A DNA stretch of 64,000 bases from DASYQD01 sp036005845 (GTDB lineage Bacteria; Acidobacteriota; Thermoanaerobaculia; Multivoradales; JAIOJS01). Below, piece after piece: positions 6,981 through 15,250 of this stretch. The notes beneath the pieces are model-generated. The model worked only from the letters and a program-made list of their open reading frames with translations. It made no database searches and was not told the DNA's origin. The position numbers and the translations under genes were made by a program. The stretch lies in contig DASYQD010000110.1 of the NCBI GenBank assembly GCA_036005845.1, positions 1 to 64,000 on the forward strand, in the 5' to 3' direction. The first letter of the stretch is position 1, and each line of letters starts with the position of its first letter.

Positions 6981-9923
6981 ATGAGGAAGTGTCTTCCGCT
7001 CCTGCTCCTGGGAGCTCTGGCGGCGCTGCCGATCGCCGCGCAGCAGACGGGATCGATCCAGGGCACGGTGACCGGGCCCGACGGCGGCGTCATGCCGGGC
7101 GTGACGGTCGAGGCGACGAGCTCGCTCCTGCCCCGCCCGCGCACGACCATCACTGGCGCCAACGGCGACTACCAGCTCCCCCAGCTGCCGCCCGGCGACT
7201 ACACCATCACCTTCACCCTGAGCGGCATGGACACCGTCACCCGCTCGGCCACGGTGCTGCTCAACCAATCGATGGGGCTCGACGTGGCGCTCAGCCCCGA
7301 GGCGGTGCGCGAGGAGATCGAGGTCGTCGCCGAGGCCTCGCTGCTCGACCGCACCAGCGCCGAGATCAAGAGCGCGCTGCCCCAGCAGGTGATCGAGAGC
7401 CTGCCGGTGGGGCAGCAGTACCGCGACCTCATCAAGCTCATCCCCGGCGTGCAGATCACGCAGGACACCGTGCGCGGCCCCAGCGCCGGCGGCAGCGGCC
7501 AGGACAACGTCTACAACTTCGACGGCGTCAACGTCACGCTGCCGCTGTTCGGCACGCTGTCCGCCGAGCCCTCGGCGCACGACATCGCACAGGTGTCGGT
7601 GGTCAAGGGCGGCGCGCAGGCGCTCGACTTCAACCGCTCGGGAGGCTTCCTCATCGACTCGGTGAGCAAGTCGGGCACCAACGACTACCACGTCGACGCC
7701 AGCTACCAGGTGCAAAACGCCAACATGACGAGCGACCGCAAGCACAACCGGGAGGCGCAGTTCGACCAGGACAAGAGCTGGGGCGAGCTCGCCTTCAGCG
7801 GCCCCATCTGGCGGCAGAACCTGCTCTTCTACGGCTCCTACTACCGGCCGGAAGTGAAGGCCGACAACCGCGCCGGCCTCTACGGCCCGGCGCCCGACTA
7901 CGAAGAGAACCGTGACGAGCTGTTCGGCAAGCTGACCTGGACGCCGAGCGCCAGCGTGCTCGTCAACGGCAGCTACCGCGACTCCGACCACGACATCTCG
8001 GGCGACCTCGGCCTCTCCACCGGCTCGTTCAACCCGCGCAAGGCGGGCTCCACCTCGACCGGTGCGGACTCGTCGTTGACGATCGGCACCTTCGAGGGCT
8101 CGTGGATCGTCAACGACAAGAGCTTCGTCTCCTTCAAGTACACCGATTTCGAGAACGACACCCGCGACCAGCCGGACAACCGTTTCAGCTTCCCGATTCG
8201 TACCGATGGCAGCGTGCATCTCGACATCGCGAACCTGGACCGCCAGGGCCTCTTCGAGGTGCCGGCGCCGATCGCCGGCGAGACCGCCTACAACGCCTTC
8301 ATCCAGCCGCTCATCGCCCGCTACGGCTTCCTGCAGAACGGCGTTCCCACAGGCGGCGGCTTCGTCGGCGCGGGCAGCACCATCAGCCTCGACGACTTCT
8401 TCCGCAAGAGCGCGCAAGCCGGCTACGACTACACGCTCGCCACCGGCCGCGTGACCCACGAGCTGCACGGCGGCTTCCAGTGGTACCGCGACGAGGAGGA
8501 CCTCGCCCGCTTCTCCAACGGCTGGGGCTCGATCACCGTGCAGGGCGGCCGCACCACCTTCAATGGCCAGCCGGTCTTCTACACCGCCCGCTTCCAGCAG
8601 CAGAGCCTCGAGGGCGCCGGCGGCAACCCGGTGGTGCCCGTCATCCACTCCGAGTACGAATCGAAGAACCTCGAGCTCAACGACACCATCAAGTGGGCGA
8701 GCTGGACGCTCAACGCCGGCGTCCTGCTGTCGAACGACACGCTGTTCGGACAGGGCCTGCGCGAGGTGAGCGGCAACGTCTCGGGCTTCGCCCTGGCGCC
8801 CGGCCACAAGTACGAGATGTACGACATCGGCTGGGGCGACATGGTCTCGCCGCGCCTTGGCGCCACCTGGGCCTACAACGGCCATGACACCGTCTTCGCC
8901 AGCCTCGCCCGCTACTACCCGGCCGCCAGCTCGCTGCCGCGCGCCGCGTCCTGGGACCGCAACCTCGCCGCCGAGCGCGAGGCCTACTTCGACGCCAACG
9001 GCAACCTCATCGGCAGCCAGCAGCTGGCCTCCTCGTCGGGCAAGGCCTTCGCCACCGACCTCGACCCGCGGGCCATCGACGAGTACATGGTCGGCACCGG
9101 GCGGCAGATCAACCGCGAGTGGGCGGCGCGCGCTTACGCGCGCTACCGCTACGGCTACAACTTCTGGGAGGACACCAACAACACGGCGCGCGTGGCCTTC
9201 GCGCCGCCGGAGGGCATCCCGCGCACGCCCTACGTGTCGAACCTGGCGCAGATCCAGAGCGAGATCGGCGGCTCCTCGTATGTCATCGCCGAGCTCGACG
9301 GCGCCTTCACCAAGTACTACGAGGTCAACCTCGAGACCGAGCACCGCACGGCGAAGACCTTCTTGCGCGGCTCCTACGTCTGGAGCCACTACTACGGCAA
9401 CTTCGACCAGGACAACAGCACCACCGGCAACGACGCCAACATCTTCCTCGGCTCGTCGTTCATCGGCGACGGCGCCGGGCGGCAGCTCTGGAACCACCGC
9501 TACGGCAACCTGCGCGGCGACCGCCGGCACCAGCTCAAGCTCTACGGTTACTACCAGCTCGGCTGGAACGCCAGCGTCGGCGGCCTCGCCTACTACCAGT
9601 CCGGCCAGCCGTGGGAGATCTGGAGCTACAAGCCCTACGTGGCGCTGACCAGCAGCACCAGCGACGCCAGCCGCTTCGCCGAGCCGGCGGGCATCCGCAC
9701 CACGCCGGCGCACTACCAGCTCGACCTCAACTACACGCAGGACTTCACCTTCGGCTCGCGCTACGGGCTGCAGCTGAGGTTCGACGTCTTCAACGTCCTC
9801 GACAAGCAGACGGGCTACAACATCCAGAACCAGATCAACACACCGAGCCTGGGGGTCTTCGGGCAACCGCGGTCGTTCTTCGAGCCGCGGCGGCTGCAGG
9901 TCGCGGTGCGGTTCCACATCTGA
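6981..9923 (+). CDS. TonB-dependent receptor with N-terminal carboxypeptidase-regulatory-like domain
   Basis: This is a 980-residue outer-membrane receptor. ATG 6981 is preceded by a strong GAGGAGGA (6968-6975) and opens a clean Sec signal peptide (MRKCLPLLLLGALAALPIAA). Residues 24-105 form a CarboxypepD_reg-like beta-sandwich (GSIQGTVTGPDGGVMPGVTV). The plug follows (about 125-250, ESLPVGQQYRDLIKLIPGVQ), then the barrel rich in aromatic residues and Asp/Asn, ending RRLQVAVRFHI. This Oar-like architecture is abundant in Acidobacteriota and Bacteroidota, and usually serves uptake of large or scarce ligands such as glycans, peptides or siderophores. No polysaccharide or iron genes are adjacent, so the ligand is unknown. 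A strong intrinsic terminator follows at 9960-9993. Confidence 0.93.
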   Translation: MRKCLPLLLLGALAALPIAAQQTGSIQGTVTGPDGGVMPGVTVEATSSLLPRPRTTITGANGDYQLPQLPPGDYTITFTLSGMDTVTRSATVLLNQSMGLDVALSPEAVREEIEVVAEASLLDRTSAEIKSALPQQVIESLPVGQQYRDLIKLIPGVQITQDTVRGPSAGGSGQDNVYNFDGVNVTLPLFGTLSAEPSAHDIAQVSVVKGGAQALDFNRSGGFLIDSVSKSGTNDYHVDASYQVQNANMTSDRKHNREAQFDQDKSWGELAFSGPIWRQNLLFYGSYYRPEVKADNRAGLYGPAPDYEENRDELFGKLTWTPSASVLVNGSYRDSDHDISGDLGLSTGSFNPRKAGSTSTGADSSLTIGTFEGSWIVNDKSFVSFKYTDFENDTRDQPDNRFSFPIRTDGSVHLDIANLDRQGLFEVPAPIAGETAYNAFIQPLIARYGFLQNGVPTGGGFVGAGSTISLDDFFRKSAQAGYDYTLATGRVTHELHGGFQWYRDEEDLARFSNGWGSITVQGGRTTFNGQPVFYTARFQQQSLEGAGGNPVVPVIHSEYESKNLELNDTIKWASWTLNAGVLLSNDTLFGQGLREVSGNVSGFALAPGHKYEMYDIGWGDMVSPRLGATWAYNGHDTVFASLARYYPAASSLPRAASWDRNLAAEREAYFDANGNLIGSQQLASSSGKAFATDLDPRAIDEYMVGTGRQINREWAARAYARYRYGYNFWEDTNNTARVAFAPPEGIPRTPYVSNLAQIQSEIGGSSYVIAELDGAFTKYYEVNLETEHRTAKTFLRGSYVWSHYYGNFDQDNSTTGNDANIFLGSSFIGDGAGRQLWNHRYGNLRGDRRHQLKLYGYYQLGWNASVGGLAYYQSGQPWEIWSYKPYVALTSSTSDASRFAEPAGIRTTPAHYQLDLNYTQDFTFGSRYGLQLRFDVFNVLDKQTGYNIQNQINTPSLGVFGQPRSFFEPRRLQVAVRFHI

Positions 9924-9959
9924 CCGGCGCGGCGGCGCAGTCGCCGCACGCGTGATCAC

Positions 9960-9993
9960 GGAGCGGAGGGCGCGGCCCTCCGCTCCTTGTTTT
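9960..9993 (+). terminator. Rho-independent terminator after the TonB-dependent receptor gene
   Basis: A 12-bp perfect GC-rich stem (9960-9971 with 9975-9986) with a 3-nt GCG loop is followed by TTGTTTT. It sits 36 nt after the receptor stop and points along the plus strand. On the minus strand there is no T run, so it does not obviously serve the convergent sulfatase gene. Confidence 0.85.
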
Positions 9994-10002
9994 CACCACC
10001 GC

Positions 10003-12030
10003 TCAGAGGCCGCGGAAGAGCGACTCGTGATCGATCAGCGGGCGCGTCTCTTCGTCGGCGCCGTCGCGGGCGCGTTGCACGCGCGCCGCGCGGTCGGGCT
10101 CGCCGAGCAGCACGCTCACCTGCGCGCGCTTGAAGAGCGCCATCGAGTCTTTGGGTACACGGGCGAGCGCGCGGTCGAGGCTGTCGCGCGCCTCGGGCAG
10201 ACGGCGCGCGGCGAGGTAGAGGACGCCGAGCTGGAGATCGGCGAGATCCTCGGTGAATGCACCGGGGTCGAGCGCGCGGGCGCGCTCGTACGCGGCGATC
10301 GCGGGCGCCGTCTCACCGCCCTGCATGTGGAGCTCGCCGAGACGGAGCAGCTCCGTAAACGGCGCGCCGCTCTTGGCGACGACGCGGTCGAGCAGCGCGA
10401 TCGCCTCCTCGCGGCGGCCTTGATGCGCGCGGATGTCGGCCAGGCAATCGAGCGCCGGCAGGCGGTCGGGCTCGGCGGCGAGCACACTCTGCAACAGCGG
10501 CTCCGCCTTCTCCCACCGTTCGTTCTTGCAGTAGTGCATCGCCTCGTAGTGCCGCAAGTCGATGGAGTCAGGCTGCAGCTCGGCGGCGCGGCGGAACCAG
10601 CGCATCGCCTCGGCGTCGTCGCCGAGCATCGAGTGCGCCACCGCGAGGTACATCGTCGCCATCGGGTTGTGCGGGTCCTCGTGGACGATGTGCTCGTACG
10701 CGATCGAGGCGTTCGTGTACTCGCCTTGGGTGAAGAGGCCGGAGGCAAGATCGAAGTAGGGAAAGAGGTGGGCCATGCGGCGCGGGCTCGGCGCGTCGGC
10801 GCGGAGGCGCGGCGTGCCGGACGAGGCGACATAGCCGAGGCTCGCCAGCCGCTGGCGCGTCTCGGCCGGCAGCCCTTGGTCGGCGCGCGACGGCGTCGGC
10901 ACCGGGTAGGCGCGCAGCGCCTCGCGCGACGCGCGCGCCGGCGACGCGGAGCCGGCGAGGTCGTGCGCCTCGGCGGGATCGGCGATCACGTCGTAGACCT
11001 CGGTCTCGCCGGAGCGGATCACCTTGAGCCGCCCCTCCACCGCCATCACCTGCGACTGCCAGCCGTAGTCGAGGAACGGCTTCATCGCCTCGCCGAGCAC
11101 CGGCTCGTCGGCGGCGGCGAGCAGCGAGCGCGGTGCCGGCAGCCCCGCCCACGCGAGCAGCGTGTCGTGCACGCGCCGCGTGCTCACCGGCGTCGCCACG
11201 ACGCTCGCCGGGATGCCGCTGCCTGCCAACATGAGCGGCACACGCATCGTCGCCTGGTACAGCAGGTTCCCGTGCTGCGCCTCGCCGTGCTCGCCCAACC
11301 CCTCGCCGTGATCGCCCACCACCAGCACGCGCCAGCCGCCGGTGTTGGCGCGCGCCTCGAACGCGGCGAGCAACCGGCCCAACTGGCTGTCTACGTATGC
11401 CACCTCGCCGCGATAGAGCGACGACGCGTATCGCGTCGCGAACGGCTCGGGCGGCGTGTAGGGCGCGTGCGCATCCCAGTAGTGCACCCACATGAACAGC
11501 GGGCCGGCGGGCGCCTTTGCCAGCCACGCCAGCGCGCGGTCCGTCGTCGCCCCGGCCCACCGCTCCGCCGCCCCGCCCGCGAAGCGGTCGTCGTACTCGT
11601 CGAACCCGCGCGCCAACCCGAACTGCCGATCCAACACGAAAACCGACACGAATGCCGCTGTCGAGTAGCCCGCGGCACGCAGCTCCGCCGCCACCAGCGG
11701 CTGCGACTCGCCCACCGCGCGGCTGTTCTCGTGGATGCCGTGGGCCGACGGGTAGAGGCCGGTCAACATCGACGTGTGCGAAGGCAACGTCATCGGCGCC
11801 GTCGCATACGCCTGCGAGAACCGCGTCGCGCGCTGAGCGAGGCGCGCCAGATTAGGCGTCAGCTCCGCGCTCCCCTCCGGCGCCACGACGTCGGCACGCG
11901 TCGTGTCGAGTGTCACCAGCAGGATCGAAGGCCGCGACGCCGGCGGCGCCTCGCCGCTGCGCGCGGACTCGCGGGTGCAAGCGCAACACACGATCGCGAT
12001 CAGGACCGTGAGACGGGCGAGCGCCTTCAC
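10003..12030 (-). CDS. Sulfatase/alkaline-phosphatase-superfamily protein with C-terminal TPR repeats, probable lipoprotein
   Basis: About 675 residues. The N-terminus KALARLTVLIAIVCCACTRE looks like a lipoprotein signal ending in a Cys. The catalytic half (about 35-400) opens with the metal-binding SILLVTLDTTRADV and continues with APMTLPSHTSMLTGLYPS. At the position where sulfatases carry the Cys/Ser that becomes formylglycine (C/S-x-P-S-x-R) this protein has Thr, as in phosphotransferase and phosphodiesterase members. GDHGEGLGEHGE gives further metal ligands. From about 430 to the end there are TPR-like helical repeats. The start was set at GTG 12030 because a TAGAGT hexamer sits 7 nt upstream; GTG 12039 is the longer alternative. 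True sulfatase activity is therefore doubtful. Confidence 0.82.
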   Translation of the reverse strand: MKALARLTVLIAIVCCACTRESARSGEAPPASRPSILLVTLDTTRADVVAPEGSAELTPNLARLAQRATRFSQAYATAPMTLPSHTSMLTGLYPSAHGIHENSRAVGESQPLVAAELRAAGYSTAAFVSVFVLDRQFGLARGFDEYDDRFAGGAAERWAGATTDRALAWLAKAPAGPLFMWVHYWDAHAPYTPPEPFATRYASSLYRGEVAYVDSQLGRLLAAFEARANTGGWRVLVVGDHGEGLGEHGEAQHGNLLYQATMRVPLMLAGSGIPASVVATPVSTRRVHDTLLAWAGLPAPRSLLAAADEPVLGEAMKPFLDYGWQSQVMAVEGRLKVIRSGETEVYDVIADPAEAHDLAGSASPARASREALRAYPVPTPSRADQGLPAETRQRLASLGYVASSGTPRLRADAPSPRRMAHLFPYFDLASGLFTQGEYTNASIAYEHIVHEDPHNPMATMYLAVAHSMLGDDAEAMRWFRRAAELQPDSIDLRHYEAMHYCKNERWEKAEPLLQSVLAAEPDRLPALDCLADIRAHQGRREEAIALLDRVVAKSGAPFTELLRLGELHMQGGETAPAIAAYERARALDPGAFTEDLADLQLGVLYLAARRLPEARDSLDRALARVPKDSMALFKRAQVSVLLGEPDRAARVQRARDGADEETRPLIDHESLFRGL

Positions 12031-12037
12031 GCAGGAC

Positions 12038-12043
12038 ACTCTA
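12038..12043 (-). promoter_or_regulatory. -10-like hexamer, leaderless start of the sulfatase-fold gene
   Basis: Read on the minus strand, TAGAGT precedes GTG 12030 by 7 nt. It overlaps the longer candidate start at 12039, which argues for the shorter protein. Confidence 0.4.
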
Positions 12044-12075
12044 ACCGGGCCGACCGTAGCGAGCCGGGGGGAGCG

Positions 12076-14769
12076 CTATTCGGCGCGGATCGCTTCGGTC
12101 GGCTGGACGCGGAGCGCTCGGCGTGCCGGACCCGCGGCGGCGAGCAGGCCGACGAGGACCGCGAACGATGCCGCCGTGGGCACGACGACGAGCGCGGCGC
12201 CGCTCATCAGCTCGCCTCCCGTCGCGCGGTCCAGCAGCACCGTGAGGACGAGGCCGACCGCGGCGCCGACGGCGAGCTGCCCGGCTGCCCGCGCCAGGAC
12301 GCTCCCCAGGATGCGTCGCGCGTTGGCGCCGAGTGCCGTGCGGATGCCGATCTCGCGGTGGCGCTTGTTCACCGTGAAGGAGACGAGCGCGTGGATCCCG
12401 GCCGCCGAGAGGAGGAGGACGCTCGCCGCGGCGAGCAGGAGGCCGAGCGCGACGCGGGCGAAGGTCTGCATGTCCTCGGCGTAGATCGCGGCGAGCGACT
12501 TCACCCCGGAGAGCTGCAGCAGTGGGTCGACGTCGAGGGCGAGGCGGCGCAGCCGCGGCGCGAACTGCGCCGGCGTCTCCCCGCGCAGGTGGATGAGGAG
12601 CGTGTCGGCGCCCGCCGCGCCGGCGGCGGCCGGGTGATACACGCGCGCGCGCGGGAGACCAGGCAGCTCGAGACCGGTGGGGAAGTCGTCGATCACGCCG
12701 ACGATCTCGAGCCACGGTTGCGGCTCGTCGCCGCTGCTCGGGTAGCGCATCCGCAGACCCGTGACCGCGGCGCCGCCGAGGAGGTCGTCGACGAAGCTGC
12801 GGTTCACGATCACCGGTCGCGCGGAGCCGGTGGCCTCGGCATCCGCCGCGACGAAGCGCCGGCCCGACAGCACACGGACGCCGAAGAGGTTCATCCATCG
12901 GTCGTCGACGTCGACGTAGAACGCGCGACCTCGCCGCCCGCCCTCGACCTCCACGGAGCTGGTGCCGCCGCCCCACGGCAGATCGCTGGCGACCGTTACC
13001 CCGGCCACGGTGGGCTGCTCGTCGAGCCGCGCCAGCAGGCGCGCCAGGGTCGCTTGTACCTTGGCCGCGTGCGCGGCGTCGACCTCCTTCGCCTCGCCGC
13101 CGCCGCCGCCGCTGCTCGCCTCGGGCTCGAGGGCAGCCTTCGCGGTGAGAAACTCGCCGGCGGCGAAGCCGGCGGGCCGCATCGCCTGTCGACCCAGCTC
13201 GACGCTCTTCAGCAGTGCCGGCGGCAGGACGGCCACGGCCGCGGCGACCTGCACGACGATGAGGGTCGTCCACGTCGCGCCGAGCCGCGGCTGCGAGCCG
13301 GCGCCCGAGCTGCCGATCGCCCCGCGCAGCTGCCCGCGCGTGGCGCGCAGCGCCGGGTAGAGGCCAACGATCGCCGCGCCGAGGATACCGAGCGCGAGCG
13401 CGTGCAGCACCGTGCCGGCCGAGAGCCCGGGCCGCAGCCAGAACGGCGCGCCGCCCGACTCCGCGATCCAGCGATCGAGCCAGCGCAGGCCGACGGCGAC
13501 GATGCCGAGGCCGAGCGCCGCCGAGACACCGGCCAGCAGCGCCGCCTCGGCGAAGAGCTGGGCGACGATGCGGCGGCGGGTGGCGCCGAGCGCCGTGCGC
13601 ACGGCGATCTCGGGGCCGCGATTCATGGTGCGTGCGTAGACGAGGACGCCCACGTTCATGGCGATGACGGCGAGGAGCAGGACGATGACAAGGCGCATGA
13701 TGCGCCACGAGGTCGCCTCGTCCTCGGCGGCCGAGTGGGTGCCGATGTCGCTGTAGGGCACGAGGCGCGAGGCCACGTGCTCGGCGTCGGTGCCCTTCCG
13801 CCCGGCCGCCAGGCGGCGGTCGAGCAGCGCCAGCTCGGCCTGGGACTTCTCCACCGTCGCGCCCGGAGCCAGGCGGCCAAACACGTAGACCGCGGGCCCG
13901 GTGCCCGGCGCGTAGGCCGAGGGATCGGCGCGCGGCGCGACCCAGTAGCGGTGATTGAGCGGGAAGCCGAAGCCCGCCGGCATGACGCCGACGATCGTGT
14001 GCTCGACGGAGGCGAGGCGCATCGTCCTGCCGATCACGCCGGGATCGCCGCCGAAGCGCGTCCGCCACACCTGCTCGTCGATGACGAGGACCGGCGCCGC
14101 CCCCGGCCGCTCGTCGGCGTCGATGAGGGTCCGCCCGAGGCGCGGGGCGACGCCGGCCAGGCGAAAGCCCGCGGCGCTCATCTCCGCGATGGGTAGGGGC
14201 TCGATCTCGCCCGTCGGCGCGACGAGGTTGCGCTGGATGGTGCGGAAGGCGCCGAGCTCGGTGACCGAGCGCAGCTCGCGCTTCCAGACGCCGAAGTCGT
14301 GCAGCAGCTGCCGGTCGTAGCCGCGCCAGCGCGACTCGAGGTGGACGAGAGAGACGATGCGGTCCCCGTCGCGCAACGGCAGGTCGGGAAAGAAGTAGGA
14401 GTGGTAGAGGGCGAAGGCTCCGGCGCTGATGGCGACGCCGATCGCCATGCCGAGGCTGCCGACGAGGGTGAGCCAGGGCGCCTTGGCGAGCATGCGCGCG
14501 CCGAGGCGAAGGTCGAGCGCGAACGCCGGCGCCCATGCCAGCCACCGCGCGTCGCGGACGGCTTCCTTGGCGTGCTCGACGCCGCCGAAGGCGAGCGCGG
14601 CGCGGCGGCGCGCCTCGGCCGCGCCGGCACCGGCGCGGCGGAGCTTCGCGGTCTCCATCTCGAGGTGGAAGGCGAGCTCCTCGTCGAGCTCGCGCTCCAA
14701 CGCCCGGCGATCGACGAGAGTGCGCAGGCGGCGCCACCAGCGCTTGGTCCAGCTCTTCGCTTGGGTCAT
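12076..14769 (-). CDS. ADOP-type ABC transporter permease (MacB/FtsX-like, duplicated)
   Basis: An 897-residue membrane protein. The N-terminal 90 residues form the charged 'permease prefix' region (WTKRWWRRLRTLVDRRALER, then ELDEELAFHLEMET). Membrane helix 1 (near 100-125) is followed by a large MacB_PCD periplasmic domain and a first FtsX block (about 360-480). A second periplasmic domain and a second FtsX block end in LRVQPTEAIRAE, the usual MacB C-terminus. This duplicated layout matches the Acidobacterial duplicated orphan permease family, whose members normally lack an adjacent ATPase, and none is present here. The start at ATG 14769 overlaps the padR stop by 4 nt (ATGA). The cargo is unknown; efflux or lipoprotein-type transport is plausible. 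Confidence 0.88.
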   Translation of the reverse strand: MTQAKSWTKRWWRRLRTLVDRRALERELDEELAFHLEMETAKLRRAGAGAAEARRRAALAFGGVEHAKEAVRDARWLAWAPAFALDLRLGARMLAKAPWLTLVGSLGMAIGVAISAGAFALYHSYFFPDLPLRDGDRIVSLVHLESRWRGYDRQLLHDFGVWKRELRSVTELGAFRTIQRNLVAPTGEIEPLPIAEMSAAGFRLAGVAPRLGRTLIDADERPGAAPVLVIDEQVWRTRFGGDPGVIGRTMRLASVEHTIVGVMPAGFGFPLNHRYWVAPRADPSAYAPGTGPAVYVFGRLAPGATVEKSQAELALLDRRLAAGRKGTDAEHVASRLVPYSDIGTHSAAEDEATSWRIMRLVIVLLLAVIAMNVGVLVYARTMNRGPEIAVRTALGATRRRIVAQLFAEAALLAGVSAALGLGIVAVGLRWLDRWIAESGGAPFWLRPGLSAGTVLHALALGILGAAIVGLYPALRATRGQLRGAIGSSGAGSQPRLGATWTTLIVVQVAAAVAVLPPALLKSVELGRQAMRPAGFAAGEFLTAKAALEPEASSGGGGGEAKEVDAAHAAKVQATLARLLARLDEQPTVAGVTVASDLPWGGGTSSVEVEGGRRGRAFYVDVDDRWMNLFGVRVLSGRRFVAADAEATGSARPVIVNRSFVDDLLGGAAVTGLRMRYPSSGDEPQPWLEIVGVIDDFPTGLELPGLPRARVYHPAAAGAAGADTLLIHLRGETPAQFAPRLRRLALDVDPLLQLSGVKSLAAIYAEDMQTFARVALGLLLAAASVLLLSAAGIHALVSFTVNKRHREIGIRTALGANARRILGSVLARAAGQLAVGAAVGLVLTVLLDRATGGELMSGAALVVVPTAASFAVLVGLLAAAGPARRALRVQPTEAIRAE

Positions 14770-15128
14770 GACGTCACGGTGGTGCCCAGGATGAGCTCGA
14801 CCATCTCGACGTAGCGCCGCCACTGCGCCGTCTCCGCGCCAAGCGCGCGGCGGCCGGCGCGGGTGAGCTCGTAGTACTTGGCGCGGCGGCCGCCCTCGGT
14901 GGCGCGCCAGTCGCTCTCGATCCACCCTTTCTCCTCCAGGCGCTGGAGGGCGGGATAGAGCGAGCCCTGGCCGACGCGCAGCACGTCGCGCGAGAGCTGC
15001 TCGAGCCGCTGCGCGATCGCCCAGCCGTGCATCGGCTCGAGCGCGAGCGCCTTGAGGATCAGCAGGTCGAGGGTGCCGCGGACGATGTCGCTCTGGGCGG
15101 CGGTAGAAGTTGTGGACTGGGCAGGCAT
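14766..15128 (-). CDS. PadR-family transcriptional regulator
   Basis: A 120-residue protein of standard PadR size. The winged helix contains the family-typical IVRGTLDLLILKALALEPMH (about 14-33), then GSLYPALQRLEEKGWI (about 54-69) and the wing TEGGRRAKYYELTRAGRRAL (about 76-95). The C-terminal helix is short (subfamily 2-like). It is the first gene of a two-gene minus-strand operon with the ADOP permease, overlapping it by 4 nt, the usual arrangement in Acidobacteriota. Its promoter (15164-15192) lies among TTGTCGG repeats, so autoregulation is likely. Confidence 0.92.
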   Translation of the reverse strand: MPAQSTTSTAAQSDIVRGTLDLLILKALALEPMHGWAIAQRLEQLSRDVLRVGQGSLYPALQRLEEKGWIESDWRATEGGRRAKYYELTRAGRRALGAETAQWRRYVEMVELILGTTVTS

Positions 15129-15145
15129 CGTGGGCTCCGGTTCTC

Positions 15146-15192
15146 TTGTCGGCTTCCGACACCATTGTCGGATGCGTATTGTCGGAAGTCAA
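15146..15192 (-). promoter_or_regulatory. padR promoter with overlapping PadR operator repeats
   Basis: On the minus strand TTGACT (15192-15187) and GACAAT (15169-15164) are separated by exactly 17 nt, giving a good sigma-70-type promoter 35 nt before padR. The same segment holds three copies of TTGTCGG on the plus strand (15146-15152, 15165-15171, 15179-15185). It also holds a perfect dyad TGTCGG-CTT-CCGACA (15147-15161) just downstream of the -10. PadR proteins bind such dyads over their own promoters. The hsdM promoter lies only about 20 bp away on the other strand. Confidence 0.65.
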
Positions 15193-15213
15193 CAACAGAG
15201 AGGGGCAGCGCGG

Positions 15214-15242
15214 TCGACCGGCCGCAGCGTTGCCCGTAAACT
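15214..15242 (+). promoter_or_regulatory. Promoter of the hsd operon (leaderless)
   Basis: TCGACC (15214-15219) and TAAACT (15237-15242) are separated by 17 nt. The -10 ends 8 nt before ATG 15251, so transcription should begin at or next to the A of the start codon. There is no Shine-Dalgarno sequence. Confidence 0.55.
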
Positions 15243-15250
15243 CGGCCTCG

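Noticed and set aside
9952..14196. A 4.2-kb open frame on the plus strand opposite the sulfatase and ADOP genes
   Set aside because: It is antisense to two well-supported genes; composition is low complexity and no domain is recognisable.
15110..15250. Upstream in-frame extension of hsdM
   Set aside because: It would run through the padR promoter and operator; ATG 15251 matches the known HsdM N-terminus and follows a -10 element directly.
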